DNA of 64,000 nt from Nostoc sp. MS1 (GTDB taxonomy: Bacteria; Cyanobacteriota; Cyanobacteriia; Cyanobacteriales; Nostocaceae), in the NCBI RefSeq assembly GCF_019976755.1, contig NZ_AP023441.1, positions 1,426,001-1,490,000 of the forward strand, given 5' to 3'. A model generated the notes under the pieces. That model saw nothing but the letters and a program-made list of their open reading frames with translations. It did not search any database and was not told where the DNA came from. Below, piece after piece: positions 27,238 to 36,564 of this stretch. The position numbers were made by a program, and so were the translations under genes. Numbering within the stretch: position 1 is the stretch's first letter; each line of letters starts with the position of its first letter.

Positions 27238-27792
27238 CTATATACGCCAGATCAATGAAGTGCCTACTGGTTCCGTTTCAGGTACTGGTATTTTTTCGCC
27301 TTTTAACAGAGCAGCGATCGCATTTCGCAGATAGTCTTCACCTATAGATGATGGCTTGTGAGGATGATTGTCAATCTGCCCTCTATATCGCAATATACCA
27401 TGAGTGTCGATCAAGAAGGCCATCGGTGTTGTTGTTGCGCCAAAAGTGCGGCTAACTTCTTGGGTAGAATCCCATAGGTAAGGGAAATTTAATTGGTGCT
27501 GCTGGGCAAAGGCTTTCATACTTGCTAGGCTTGTCCAACTTCCTTCGGTAATATCACTAGCATTGATGGCAATTAAAATCAAACCCTCTGCCGCAAATTC
27601 TGCCTGAATATTTTTAATTCTATCTAAATATAGATTTACATAAGGACAGTAATTACATAAAGAAATCACGCCAACTGCCCGAAAACTTTCCAAGTAACGG
27701 CTAAGATGGTGGACTTGATTGTCAATCCCTGGTAATTCAAAATCTGGTGCGTAGCCACCAACCGGAGTGTTACTTGTCTCTAGTAGAGTCAT
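27238..27792 (-). CDS. Thioredoxin-like (AhpC/TSA-Redoxin) protein
   Basis: 184 residues. APDFELPGIDNQVHHLSRYL is the usual N-terminal strand pattern of peroxiredoxin/ResA-like proteins, and the active-site region reads LCNYCPYVNLYLDRI, a CxxC pair (C-N-Y-C) followed by PYV. A cis-Pro is present in ATTTPMAFLID. It probably acts as a soluble thiol-disulfide reductase or peroxidase; no signal peptide is seen. Located 70 bp upstream of the pyrH start on the same strand but with no clear link. Confidence 0.85.
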   Translation of the reverse strand: MTLLETSNTPVGGYAPDFELPGIDNQVHHLSRYLESFRAVGVISLCNYCPYVNLYLDRIKNIQAEFAAEGLILIAINASDITEGSWTSLASMKAFAQQHQLNFPYLWDSTQEVSRTFGATTTPMAFLIDTHGILRYRGQIDNHPHKPSSIGEDYLRNAIAALLKGEKIPVPETEPVGTSLIWRI

Positions 27793-28003
27793 TTTCTTTA
27801 GCCAGCCTGCACGAGAAACAATAGTTTTAGGTGAAGTTCAGCCTCGCTGTTGAGGAGTGAATCACCTATTAGTAGATGCTGAATATACAGTAAATTTTAT
27901 GTACGGTCTTTGCTCACGTAAATTGTAGAACTACTGAATTTCTGTATCCATTCATTAGGAGTTTGTAAAGTTATCATCTCGCTGCTAAAAAATCCAGATT
28001 TAA

Positions 28004-28158
28004 TAAGTAGAAGGACTAAATTAAACCTAACTTGAGGTCGCCGGGTTTCGACTACGCTCGATTACCGCGTAGTCGAAACTCAACCCTCTTCTAATCAGGT
28101 AAACGAGCATTGAGCGCAGTCGAAATGCGTCTTCTAAGTAATTGTATCCACCTACTTA
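28004..28158. mobile_element. MITE copy 2 (155 bp)
   Basis: Same ends as copy 1: TAAGTAGAAGGACTAAATT ... AATTGTATCCACCTACTTA. Inside, CGACTACGCTCGATTACCGCG and its inverse GCGTAGTCG form an internal hairpin, and the CTCTTCTAATCAGGTAAACG and GAAATGCGTCTTC blocks match the other copies. Lies between two minus-strand genes. Confidence 0.8.
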
Positions 28159-28220
28159 TATGATGCTCAATAACAATGTGTTAACTGCCTTATGGATATT
28201 GCGCTGGATATTAAGAGAAA

Positions 28221-30146
28221 TCAAGCATTTTCAATAATTATCGATTCAATAGTTTCTGACAGTTCAAAAGAGAAGATACGTGAATAAAAGTAGAGTTCGG
28301 CTTCTAGGGATTTTTTGATATTTTCTGCTTTACGGAAGCCATGCTGTTCACCCGCAAACGGAACATAAGCAACTGGCACACCTTTAACTAGTAATGCTTT
28401 ATACATTGCTTCTGTTTGGTTGGGTGGAACTACTTGATCTTCTAGTCCTTGGAAAAAAATTACCGGACAGGCAAGATTCTCAACCCAATTGATGGGAGAG
28501 CGTTGTTGATAAAGCTGTCGCTGTTGTGGATAAGCACCAATTAAACCTTCTAAATACCGCGATTCAAATTTGTGTGTATCCCTTGCTAAAGCTTCTAAGT
28601 CACTGACTCCAAAGTAACTAGCACCAGCTTTGAAGGTATCACGGAAAGTCAAAGCACAAAGCGTTGTATATCCACCCGCACTACCACCAGAAATAGCCAA
28701 GCGATCGCCGTCAACTAATCCTTGTTCTACTAGATAACGTGCGCCAAAGACACAATCATCTACATCGACAATTCCCCACTGACCATCTAATCTTTGACGA
28801 TACTCCCGTCCATAACCTGTACTACCACCATAATTGACATCTAAAACAGCTATACCCCGGCTAGTCCAGTATTGAATACTAAAGCTCAGACTACTAGAAG
28901 CTGCTGCGGTTGGGCCGCCGTGGCTTTTGACAATCAGAGGGGGTTTTTCCGTTTCTGGGGCAGTGTAATCACGGTTTTGGGGTGGATAAAATATGGCATA
29001 GGCGGTTTGACCGTTGGTGGTTGGGTACTCAATTGGTTGAGGAAGGGAAAGATAACCAGGGTCAATAGTTACATCACTAGAGCGCCGTAATACTTCTAGT
29101 TTTTCCGTAGATAAATCAAGTTGCACAATAGCCGTTGATTCAGTTGGAGAACTTGCTAAGAAAACTGCTCGTCCTGCGCTTGCTTTAATTCCGCTAATTT
29201 CTGTATATGGTGTTGGTAGTGGTTGCAACTGGTTTGTTGTTGTATCAAGACTAGCTAAGTACCAAATACCTTGTTGAGTATATGTGCAGATAATACGGTT
29301 AGCGGACTCGAAAGCATAAGTAGACATCCCCAAAAGCCATTGAGGACGACCAAATTCTGCTTCCATTTGTGTCAACGCTTGTATCTGTCCATCTTGCCAA
29401 CGATATAGATTCCACCAACCAGTGCGGTCACTAATAAAGTACAGTGTGCCATCGCTAGACCACTCTGGTTGAAATATGGATTCATTTACACCACCAGCAA
29501 TTTGTTGAGTATTACCTAAACTACCATCTGCGAGAAATTCCCCCACCCAAAGTTGAGTACCATCCCACGGCATATTAGGATGGTTCCAAGTCAGCCAAGC
29601 CAAGCGAGAACCGTCAGGACTCAACCGAGGTGAGGAGTAAAAGTCATTTCCAGAGGCTAAAGGTTTAATATCTCCTGCTAATCTCAAGCTCACCAGAGTA
29701 TTGATAGGCTCACTGTTAGCAATGCTGTGATCCTCGGATACACATATAATTCGCTGGCGTTGACCGTCAAAAATTCCGTCTGCATAGCGCACAGCAACTA
29801 TGGGTGTAATAGCTTGCGGTTCAGTATTAATATCTTGACGATAAAGGCGTTGGTCTGCAAAGTTGCTAAAGTAAGCAGTGCCATCAAAGATGAAATAAGA
29901 GCTACCACCATATTCATGAACACGGGTACGCACATTAAACCCAGCCGGAGTAACATCTTGAATTTGGTTATTTCCACTCCGACGCACTACAACTGTTCTG
30001 CCTTGCTCTGAAGGCCGTAACTCGCTCCAATAAGTGTCTTCACCATCAAGAGTAATTTGTCCCAACCCAATGGTACGTGCAGTAATTAAGTCTGTTGTGA
30101 TGGGGGAACTCCAAGAACCGTAAGATGCTACCTGTGGTTTAATCAC
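28221..30146 (-). CDS. S9-family serine peptidase (prolyl-oligopeptidase/acyl-peptidase type)
   Basis: 641 residues, cytoplasmic. The N-terminal part is a beta-propeller with WD/TolB-like repeats (LSPDGSRLAWLTWNH, WSSDGTLYFISDRTGWWNLY). The C-terminal alpha/beta hydrolase has SHGGPTAA (oxyanion region), SGGSAGGYTTLCAL with the nucleophilic Ser, QGLEDQVVPPNQ with the Asp, and GEQHGFR with the His. It should cleave short peptides or acyl-peptides. Monocistronic as far as can be seen. Confidence 0.9.
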   Translation of the reverse strand: MIKPQVASYGSWSSPITTDLITARTIGLGQITLDGEDTYWSELRPSEQGRTVVVRRSGNNQIQDVTPAGFNVRTRVHEYGGSSYFIFDGTAYFSNFADQRLYRQDINTEPQAITPIVAVRYADGIFDGQRQRIICVSEDHSIANSEPINTLVSLRLAGDIKPLASGNDFYSSPRLSPDGSRLAWLTWNHPNMPWDGTQLWVGEFLADGSLGNTQQIAGGVNESIFQPEWSSDGTLYFISDRTGWWNLYRWQDGQIQALTQMEAEFGRPQWLLGMSTYAFESANRIICTYTQQGIWYLASLDTTTNQLQPLPTPYTEISGIKASAGRAVFLASSPTESTAIVQLDLSTEKLEVLRRSSDVTIDPGYLSLPQPIEYPTTNGQTAYAIFYPPQNRDYTAPETEKPPLIVKSHGGPTAAASSSLSFSIQYWTSRGIAVLDVNYGGSTGYGREYRQRLDGQWGIVDVDDCVFGARYLVEQGLVDGDRLAISGGSAGGYTTLCALTFRDTFKAGASYFGVSDLEALARDTHKFESRYLEGLIGAYPQQRQLYQQRSPINWVENLACPVIFFQGLEDQVVPPNQTEAMYKALLVKGVPVAYVPFAGEQHGFRKAENIKKSLEAELYFYSRIFSFELSETIESIIIENA

Positions 30147-30307
30147 GCGCTATCAGCTTCCTAATATCAGTAACTAATGTCATTATCGAGCTTCTGATTA
30201 CCAATTACCATTAAACTAGCTTGATGTTGAAGTCCTCAAGCCTACTTAGCCACTCTGGCAAAGTAAGCGGTAATACTGAGAAAATTATCTTATTTAACGT
30301 GCCAATT

Positions 30308-31024
30308 ATGAGTAGTACAGAAATAACTCATTCCGTATCAATAGGAATTGTCCTGTTTCCTAGCGTGACACAACTAGACTTCACCGGGCCTTATGAAGTA
30401 TTTACAAGGTTTCCCAAGACAAATTTATACTTGCTTTCAGAAACATTAGAACCGATTAAGAGCGATCGCGGTTTAACTTTTCTCCCAGATACAACTTTTG
30501 CCGAAGCGCCTAATTTAGATGTGTTGTGTGTCCCTGGCGGCCCAGGAATTAATGCCAAACTGGAAGACAAAAACTTTTTAGAGTTTCTCAAAACCCAAGG
30601 GGAACAAGCGCGTTACGTGACATCTGTATGTACTGGTTCTTTACTTTTGGCTGCGGCTGGTTTACTTACAGGCTATCGTGCTACTACTCATTGGCTATCG
30701 TTGAATTTATTAGAAATGTTGGGTGTAGAAGCAGTTAAACAAAGAATAGTGATTGATCGCAATCGGATTACAGGCGGAGGTGTAACCGCAGGGATTGATT
30801 TTGCATTGGCGATCGCCGCAGAATTATTTGGCGAAACTCTGGCACAGGAAATTCAGCTACAAATAGAATATAATCCCCAACCGCCATTTAATAGTGGTTC
30901 TCCTGATACTGCTTCTGCGGATGTACTGAAGCGCGTTCGAGCAGCTAGTCAAGGTTTTCAGGAAAGTAGACAACAGATTGTCCAACGAGTGATGAGTGGA
31001 AATTCAACAAGCGATCAGCTGTAG
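30308..31024 (+). CDS. DJ-1/PfpI family protein (isonitrile hydratase-like)
   Basis: About 238 residues. LFPSVTQLDFTGPYEVF, VLCVPGGPGI and YVTSVCTGSLLLAAAGLL with the nucleophile-elbow Cys are the DJ-1/PfpI signatures; the VCTGSLLL form and TTHWLSLNLL are closest to isonitrile hydratase (InhA-like) proteins. Substrate unproven. I use the ATG at 30308 (MSSTEITHS) because the preceding in-frame 29 codons are unlike the family. Confidence 0.85.
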   Translation: MSSTEITHSVSIGIVLFPSVTQLDFTGPYEVFTRFPKTNLYLLSETLEPIKSDRGLTFLPDTTFAEAPNLDVLCVPGGPGINAKLEDKNFLEFLKTQGEQARYVTSVCTGSLLLAAAGLLTGYRATTHWLSLNLLEMLGVEAVKQRIVIDRNRITGGGVTAGIDFALAIAAELFGETLAQEIQLQIEYNPQPPFNSGSPDTASADVLKRVRAASQGFQESRQQIVQRVMSGNSTSDQL

Positions 31025-31059
31025 TAGTTTTTTTAACCAACTGCCACCATACTAGATTA

Positions 31060-31473
31060 TTAGGAGGGTGGATGGCGACCTAAAAGTTCTTCTTCTGCTC
31101 GAATCGCTAGTATAATTGGACGATTCATCTTGAGCGCGTTAATAGTCGCTCGTCCTGTAGCTGTTAATCCAACAACTTGTACACCATCCCACTGAAAATG
31201 TTCTGTCCATACTTGTTGGCGAGGGTTGAAGATGGGTACTTTTTCGCCTGTTTCTGGGTCTTCGACGATTTGTCGAGCAGCCTTGTAAAGTGAACAGGAT
31301 ACACAAGCCAAAGCCAAGTTATTTTCTGTTGTTGTACCACCTGCTATTACAGGAGTAATGTGATCTATATGGAATGTTGCTGCTTGACCTGCTTGGGATA
31401 AACCGCAATACTCACAGCGATCAGATGCTCTTTGAATAACTAATCGACGTAAAGCAACTGGAATTGTTACCAT
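31060..31473 (-). CDS. HNH endonuclease domain protein
   Basis: 137 residues. CEYCGLSQ, then FHIDHITPVIAGGTTTENNLALACVSCSLYKA, gives the HNH core: CxxC zinc ligands, the H-I-D-H catalytic His, the Asn of ENNLAL, and a second CxxC. Such single-domain HNH proteins may be homing-like or stress-related nucleases; the target is unknown. The ATG directly follows the TAA of the 69-aa gene (TAAATG), so the two form one unit. Confidence 0.88.
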   Translation of the reverse strand: MVTIPVALRRLVIQRASDRCEYCGLSQAGQAATFHIDHITPVIAGGTTTENNLALACVSCSLYKAARQIVEDPETGEKVPIFNPRQQVWTEHFQWDGVQVVGLTATGRATINALKMNRPIILAIRAEEELLGRHPPS

Positions 31474-31683
31474 TTATCCATGCTGCATGACACGCTGCGA
31501 ACGCAAATGTAGTAAAGATAAAAATTCTGCTAACTCAATTAGCCCTTCGGCTTCCCTTCGTTCTGCTTGGGTAAGAGTTTCGCCTGTATCTTGACGATCA
31601 AGCAAAAATTGAAGACGTTCTTGGACGGCTTCGGGAAGTTTAAAATGAGTTAGATCAACTGGTATCTCGATAATTTCAGGCAT
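31474..31683 (-). CDS. Small protein paired with HNH gene, 69 aa
   Basis: Acidic, helical protein: PVDLTHFKLPEAVQERLQFL, then LTQAERREAEGLIELAEFL. No DNA-binding domain was recognised. Similar short proteins commonly sit immediately before HNH genes in cyanobacteria, which suggests a partner or inhibitor of the nuclease, but this is inference. Stop and next start abut. Confidence 0.75.
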   Translation of the reverse strand: MPEIIEIPVDLTHFKLPEAVQERLQFLLDRQDTGETLTQAERREAEGLIELAEFLSLLHLRSQRVMQHG

Positions 31684-31803
31684 ACAAAATATGTCAATTA
31701 ATATTGCAATTTCTAATATTATTATACGCTAGTCAATTAGCTGTATATTTAATTATATATGTCGAGGAAATATTACTTCCTTTAAAATTAATAACTTAAG
31801 ACT

Positions 31804-32592
31804 ATGCTCAGTAAAGAAAGGACTATTGAAAAGTTTAATCAGCAGATTGAAGCAATTCCTAAACTAAAGCAACAGAAATCTTTCTCTCCAGAGTTTACGA
31901 AGTGGCAAAGAGATACCCAAGTATTAATTGAGAAAATCTTTGGAGAAAGAACTCGCCATATTAAAGATTTTGATAAGATTAACTTCAGTGTAGTAGTAGC
32001 ATCAAACCTAACACCACCTTCTGCATTTCAAGAAGCGTACCGTGATGGGCTAGATCAAGCTCAATCAATTCTTCAGTCATTTATAGATGAAGTTGTTGAT
32101 TACTGGGATGATAGTGTTGCGGCTAATAGTAGAGATTGTTTATCAATTATTGAGCAGATATGTAATCGCTTCCACCGGGTCGTAAAACAATTACGTTCCC
32201 GACATGAGAATCGAGAAACGCTTGATGTAAAGGATGAATACGATGTGCAAGACCTTCTTCACTCATTATTGCTACTAGAATTTGATGATGTCAGACCAGA
32301 AGAATGGACACCAAATCGTGCTGGTAGTAATTCACGCATGGATTTCCTCTTAAAAAAAGAGCAAACAGTGATTGAAGTCAAAAAAGCTCGTAATCGTCTT
32401 GGAGCTAAAGAGGTAGGTGAGCAATTAATAATTGATATTGAACGTTACCGTACTCATCCTGATTGCAAAATATTAATTTGTTTTGTTTACGATCCAGAAG
32501 GGCAAATAGCCAATCCACGAGGGCTTGAAAATGATTTAAGTGGTAACAAAGACGGCCTTACTGTTAAAGTGATTATTTCACCTATATTTTAA
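31804..32592 (+). CDS. PD-(D/E)xK nuclease-fold protein (DpnII-MboI-like C-terminus)
   Basis: 262 residues. The N-terminal half is helical with SPEFTKWQRDTQVLIEKIFG, a module seen before various effector domains. The C-terminal half reads YDVQDLLHSLLLLEFDDVRP, EEWTPNRAGSNSRMDFLLKK, TVIEVKKARNRLG and CFVYDPEGQIANPRGLENDL. D (in RMDFLL) followed by ExK (IEVKK) forms the nuclease core, as in the restriction-endonuclease-like DpnII-MboI family. A role in defence is plausible but unproven: no methyltransferase is adjacent, though the divergent HNH pair is 120 bp away. Confidence 0.75.
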   Translation: MLSKERTIEKFNQQIEAIPKLKQQKSFSPEFTKWQRDTQVLIEKIFGERTRHIKDFDKINFSVVVASNLTPPSAFQEAYRDGLDQAQSILQSFIDEVVDYWDDSVAANSRDCLSIIEQICNRFHRVVKQLRSRHENRETLDVKDEYDVQDLLHSLLLLEFDDVRPEEWTPNRAGSNSRMDFLLKKEQTVIEVKKARNRLGAKEVGEQLIIDIERYRTHPDCKILICFVYDPEGQIANPRGLENDLSGNKDGLTVKVIISPIF

Positions 32593-32770
32593 GCAGTAAC
32601 CAAGACAGAATTATATAATCATATCATTCTTATACGGATGACTAAGAAATCATACTAAATGAGCTAATGACTAAATAAAAACTAGCCATTAGCCATCCTA
32701 CTCATAACAAACTCTCCGCGTACCTCTGCGCCAACCTCCGCGCCCCTCCGCGTTTAAATCTCCACCTCAA

Positions 32771-34366
32771 CTACGCAGTGCGAAAACGCGCCAACTCCTC
32801 ACCGGTCTTCGCATCGTGGGCGTGAACAGTACACACCAAACAAGAGTCAAACGATCGCGCGACGTGTCCCACTTCCACAGGATCAGTTGGATCTGCGATC
32901 GGTGTACCTACTAAAGCTTCCTCAATCGGGCCTTTAACCCCTTCACTATCACGGGGGCCGACATTCCAAGTCGTAGGTGCAATTACTTGATAGTTCTTAA
33001 TCTTGCCATCTTCTACTTCCACCCAGTGACACAAAGAACCACGCGCAGCTTCTGTTGCACCCCAACCGCGTCCATCTTTCTCTTTGGGTTTAATATACCA
33101 GGGGTCGTTTAAGACGAACTCACGCAGACAGCGTTCAGCTTCGCGGTATAGTTTGACCTGTTCGTGAACCCGTGCTAATTGGCGCACATGAATGTTAGCG
33201 CCGCCGAAGTGCTTGAACACATCAAGGATAAAACCATCGTAATGCTGCCAAGATTCACCATGCTTACCACCAGCCACTAATTGTCTAGCTAAAGCACCAG
33301 CTTCTAAACGTCCAAAGTCTTGGTGTTTAACTGCACTAGACCAAGAATAGGCGTTATTAAAGTCTTTGGTGTTCTTTTGGATGGGGTTAGTAGTCCGGTC
33401 AAAGGGATGGATATCTGCTGTGCCTTCATCATACCAAGCATGAGTTGTATTCTCACGGGCAAAGGTATGATCCATCAAAGTGTGAGTGTCTGTGAAGCTG
33501 TCATACACACCACTTTTCATAATCATGGCTGCATTGCGGCTTTCAATTGTCGGCTTTTGGTATCTATCCTCATGGGGTAAATAGCCCCAAGTGACATATT
33601 TACCAACACCAGCACCATATCTATCCAAGCCGATATCTAGACCCATGCGCCAGTAAAAGCCCAAGTCTGATTCACGGTGTTTGATGTCTTCGTCTAACCA
33701 CGCCATGAAGTCATCGTAAGTTTGAATTTCTTCGTAGCGTTCTAAAGAACAGCCCAACCATACAGGTTCTAACCAGTTGGTGCGGAAATATTCGAGAATT
33801 GCCCAAGCGCGGGTAATGTCGGTGAGGGTGGGGGCGCACATCACACCGCCAGGAACCATGTAGCTAGAATGAGGCCATTGACCACCTAATAGTGCGTAGA
33901 TTTCTACAGGTTTTGCAGATATGGTTACACCGAGTTCGTAGGATTTACCTGTGAAGGCGGCGAAGCGGCGGACTGCATCATCATAGAAGCGACTGCTACG
34001 ATATTTTTTGTTGGTTAAGTCAATGGCGAACAATCCATAAAAGTAGCGGGGGATGCTTTGGATTGTTTCGACAATTTGACCAAGATTTCTTGCCAAAATT
34101 GCGTTGCGGGGAACTTCCGTACCCCAGGCTGTATCTAACGCCCAGGATGCACAAGTCAGGTGAGAACCACCGCAGATACCGCAGATACGAGGCGTAACAA
34201 TTAATCCGGCTTGGGGGTCTTTGCCGCGTAAGATTACTTCAAAGCCGCGAAATAGTTCGGCGTGTGTCCAAGCATTAACAACTTGTCCATCAGCAATTTC
34301 TACCCGAACGTCTAAATCACCCTCGACTCTGCCGACGGGCGAAATGTCTAATGTTTGTCTTCCCAT
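32771..34366 (-). CDS. hupL: Uptake [NiFe]-hydrogenase large subunit
   Basis: 531 residues. Holds the NiFe(CN)2CO active site of the membrane-associated uptake hydrogenase that recovers H2 made by nitrogenase in heterocysts. Proximal ligand motif RICGICGGSHL near the N-terminus and distal motif DSCLVCTVH near the end. The 15 residues after that His (AHDAKTGEELARFRTA region) are the peptide normally removed by the HupW protease. The gene is continuous. In some Anabaena strains hupL is split by an excisable element with xisC; none is present here. ATG 34366 is preferred over the repeat-derived TTG at 34393. Confidence 0.97.
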   Translation of the reverse strand: MGRQTLDISPVGRVEGDLDVRVEIADGQVVNAWTHAELFRGFEVILRGKDPQAGLIVTPRICGICGGSHLTCASWALDTAWGTEVPRNAILARNLGQIVETIQSIPRYFYGLFAIDLTNKKYRSSRFYDDAVRRFAAFTGKSYELGVTISAKPVEIYALLGGQWPHSSYMVPGGVMCAPTLTDITRAWAILEYFRTNWLEPVWLGCSLERYEEIQTYDDFMAWLDEDIKHRESDLGFYWRMGLDIGLDRYGAGVGKYVTWGYLPHEDRYQKPTIESRNAAMIMKSGVYDSFTDTHTLMDHTFARENTTHAWYDEGTADIHPFDRTTNPIQKNTKDFNNAYSWSSAVKHQDFGRLEAGALARQLVAGGKHGESWQHYDGFILDVFKHFGGANIHVRQLARVHEQVKLYREAERCLREFVLNDPWYIKPKEKDGRGWGATEAARGSLCHWVEVEDGKIKNYQVIAPTTWNVGPRDSEGVKGPIEEALVGTPIADPTDPVEVGHVARSFDSCLVCTVHAHDAKTGEELARFRTA

Positions 34367-34374
34367 AATTATTT

Positions 34375-34465
34375 GTCCATAGTCAATGGTCAACAGTCAA
34401 CAGTCAACAGTCAACAGTCAACAGCCAAAAATCTGGACTATGAACTAATGACTAATGACTAATGA
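34375..34465 (-). repeat. STRR block and hairpin between hupS and hupL
   Basis: GTCCATAGTC (34375-34384) and GACTATGAAC (34436-34445) pair with one mismatch around five CAACAGT-type units, followed by ACTAATG units. The transcript between hupS and hupL would fold into a stem-loop. Repeat-based hairpins at this place have been described in other Nostoc strains. Confidence 0.75.
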
Positions 34466-35428
34466 CTAAACAGTAAAAAAGTCTTCTTCTGCCCAATCTG
34501 GTGCTGCATCTTTGGCGACCATTGTAAGAAGGGCGTAGTCTTTCTTCTTAACTCCTGGTGGTAGTTCTTTGGGAACTCCCATGACTGTTTGTGTTTTAAA
34601 TACAGTTCCGGGTTTGAGGTCAAAGAAGGGAAACTCTGGTTCTGTGCAACCTAAGCAGGGCATCCCGGCGCGGGTTTTGGAAGAAACCTTATTCCAGAGG
34701 ATGCGGTTACAAGAGGAATGAGTCATGGGGCCACGACAACCCAAGTCGTAGAATAAGCAGCCTTTACGTTGTCCAAATTCCGCCGTAGAGGCTTTGTAGG
34801 CGAAGTGGACGTTACGGGTACAACCTGTTTGGGTGAAGGTGTTGAAGAAGGTTTGCGGACGGTTGAGGTCGTCGAGGGCGATGTCGGCTATGCGTCCGGT
34901 AGCGATCGCAACTAATATCTGCGTAATCCAATCAGGGTGTGCTGGACAACCGGGAATATTAATCACTGGTAAGCCAGCTTTAGACCGATAGTCTTTACCT
35001 AAGAAGCCGCCTTCTTTACGCTTGAGGAATTGCAACCCTTCGGATTCGCTGGGGTTTGGTTCCATTGCGGGGATTCCGCCCCAGGTGGCGCAGTCGCCCA
35101 CAGCGACGACGAAATTCGCTGCTTTGGCGAGGTCGGTTAACCAAGCTTTCATGGGGCGATCGGCAAATCGATTCCATTCGCCTGTGCCGTTGGGTGCATT
35201 TACGACACTACCTTCAAATACTAAAATATCTAAAGGTGTTTTGCCTAAGATGCAGTCCCAAAGTAAGGTTTGTAAGCGATCGCCTAGTTCCAATCCCAAA
35301 GAGGGATGCCACAGTACGTTAATGCCAAAATCAGCAATTAAATCACAGACTGTCGGCTCTTCGGCATTAAGAAAAGACATGGTGTTGCCCGAACAAGCTC
35401 CACCTTGCAGCCAGAGTACGTTAGTCAT
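34466..35428 (-). CDS. hupS: Uptake [NiFe]-hydrogenase small subunit
   Basis: 320 residues. Carries the three Fe-S clusters that pass electrons from the NiFe site. Motifs: LWLQGGACSGNTMSFLN, VAVGDCATWGGIPA, NIPGCPAHPDWI, and the cysteine-rich KGCLFYDLGCRGP / CNRILWN / MPCLGCTEPEFPF regions. No twin-arginine signal peptide is visible, as usual for cyanobacterial HupS. First gene of hupSL; hupL follows after 99 bp of repeats. Confidence 0.97.
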   Translation of the reverse strand: MTNVLWLQGGACSGNTMSFLNAEEPTVCDLIADFGINVLWHPSLGLELGDRLQTLLWDCILGKTPLDILVFEGSVVNAPNGTGEWNRFADRPMKAWLTDLAKAANFVVAVGDCATWGGIPAMEPNPSESEGLQFLKRKEGGFLGKDYRSKAGLPVINIPGCPAHPDWITQILVAIATGRIADIALDDLNRPQTFFNTFTQTGCTRNVHFAYKASTAEFGQRKGCLFYDLGCRGPMTHSSCNRILWNKVSSKTRAGMPCLGCTEPEFPFFDLKPGTVFKTQTVMGVPKELPPGVKKKDYALLTMVAKDAAPDWAEEDFFTV

Positions 35429-36080
35429 TGGCTATGTGTTTGATGATTGTTTATCAGGTATGACGCAGGTGTTTACGTTTGTGGAGTCGCACCTGTTTAA
35501 GGAGATTTACTTTCCACAATAAGGTTCTTTTTTACTCATTTTTATTTTATTAAATAAAAATTAATATTTGGTAGAAAATAAAATAAAAGTTATATTTAAT
35601 TGTTTAGTTATTTTGTAAACAATTTCTATATAAAAATATGTTTATTTGATATCTCTCTATAAGTAAAAATACAGCATTTTTTCTAAAATCTTTTATTTCC
35701 AAGAATTTTAGCAATAATAATAGAAGTAACTGTTTAAAAGCAGGTTTTCACATATATATATTTGATGTAATGCTTATAAATTAATTGTGTGACATATTGA
35801 TACAGAAAAATCAGCAGTTTGAGTATTCAATACATACACATATACTGAAGAATTTTGTAGACAAATTGTTATATATTAAGTTTATTAAAATAGTGCGGAG
35901 AAATTGGTAACTGAGTATTAAGTAAAAATCCCCACTATTAGGTATGGGAATTGTCATCAAGTTTGGTTTATCTATATCGCCGATCAAGAATAGGAAATTC
36001 TCATAACACTACATACAGGCGAATAGAAAATAATTTTTTTATGACAAATCACCCGTTACACATCACAAGGAACAGGGAAA
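35429..36080. other. Divergent promoter region of hupSL
   Basis: About 650 bp, very AT-rich. It must hold the hupSL promoter (heterocyst-specific in relatives) and that of the small membrane protein gene. I searched for a GTA-N8-TAC NtcA box by eye and found none exact. No coding sequence or repeat. Confidence 0.5.
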
Positions 36081-36320
36081 ATGGATGAATTTCTCAACAA
36101 TATGGTATTTGGTGACATAACTTTAGTAACCGGATTATTGTGGTTACTGATAGCTACAGTTATATCGATGGTTGGTGGTGCTATTGGTGGCATGATTTTA
36201 GCTGGCAAAGATATCGGTTATTCTTTCTCAGCTATGTTAGGCGCTTTATTTGCACCCGCAGGTACAATTCCTGCCTTAATTTTAGGTTTTTTTGCCTTGA
36301 ACTTTTTGAGTAGTTTTTAG
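36081..36320 (+). CDS. Small membrane protein, 79 aa
   Basis: Two hydrophobic segments (LVTGLLWLLIATVISMVGG and LGALFAPAGTIPALILGFF) with a glycine-rich hinge (GGAIGGMILAGKD). Function unknown. AAGGAACAGGGAAAATG gives a plausible ribosome-binding site. It forms a pair with the next gene 8 bp on. From memory, small genes of this type sit between hupSL and hyp in Nostoc sp. PCC 7120, suggesting conserved synteny, not a proven hydrogenase role. Confidence 0.75.
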   Translation: MDEFLNNMVFGDITLVTGLLWLLIATVISMVGGAIGGMILAGKDIGYSFSAMLGALFAPAGTIPALILGFFALNFLSSF

Positions 36321-36328
36321 GAGAAAAT

Positions 36329-36553
36329 ATGTTGGAATTAGGTTGGTACTCTGTTAAGTTATTTTTCAAAGGTAAGCTAATCCGCGATCCGTTACATTTC
36401 CTACAGCAAACCTTAATTGGTATTACTGTCGGTTTGTTAATATTTGTTCTGCTGGCACAGGCAGCAATCCCTTTGTGTATCCCAGTAACTTTGTCTAGTT
36501 TGGTAACAGGGTTAATGATGCCCTTTCTCCTCAAAGACTTCAAAATGAAGTGA
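36329..36553 (+). CDS. Small membrane protein, 74 aa
   Basis: Begins MLELGWYSVKLFFKGKLIRD, then two hydrophobic stretches (TLIGITVGLLIFVLLAQAA and PVTLSSLVTGLMMPFLL) and a short basic tail. AGGAG precedes the ATG by 5 bp. Unknown function; probably co-expressed and co-inserted in the membrane with its neighbour. Confidence 0.75.
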   Translation: MLELGWYSVKLFFKGKLIRDPLHFLQQTLIGITVGLLIFVLLAQAAIPLCIPVTLSSLVTGLMMPFLLKDFKMK

Positions 36554-36564
36554 TTAAACCTCTG

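Noticed and set aside
34367..34393. TTG at 34393 as the HupL start
   Set aside because: The added residues come from the TTGACTATTGACTA repeat; ATG 34366 gives the usual 531-residue protein.
35022..35522. Plus-strand open frame of 166 aa
   Set aside because: Antisense to hupS, whose cluster-binding motifs are all in the minus-strand frame.
35429..36080. NtcA box GTA-N8-TAC for hupSL
   Set aside because: No exact match was found by eye on either strand, so it is not reported as a site.
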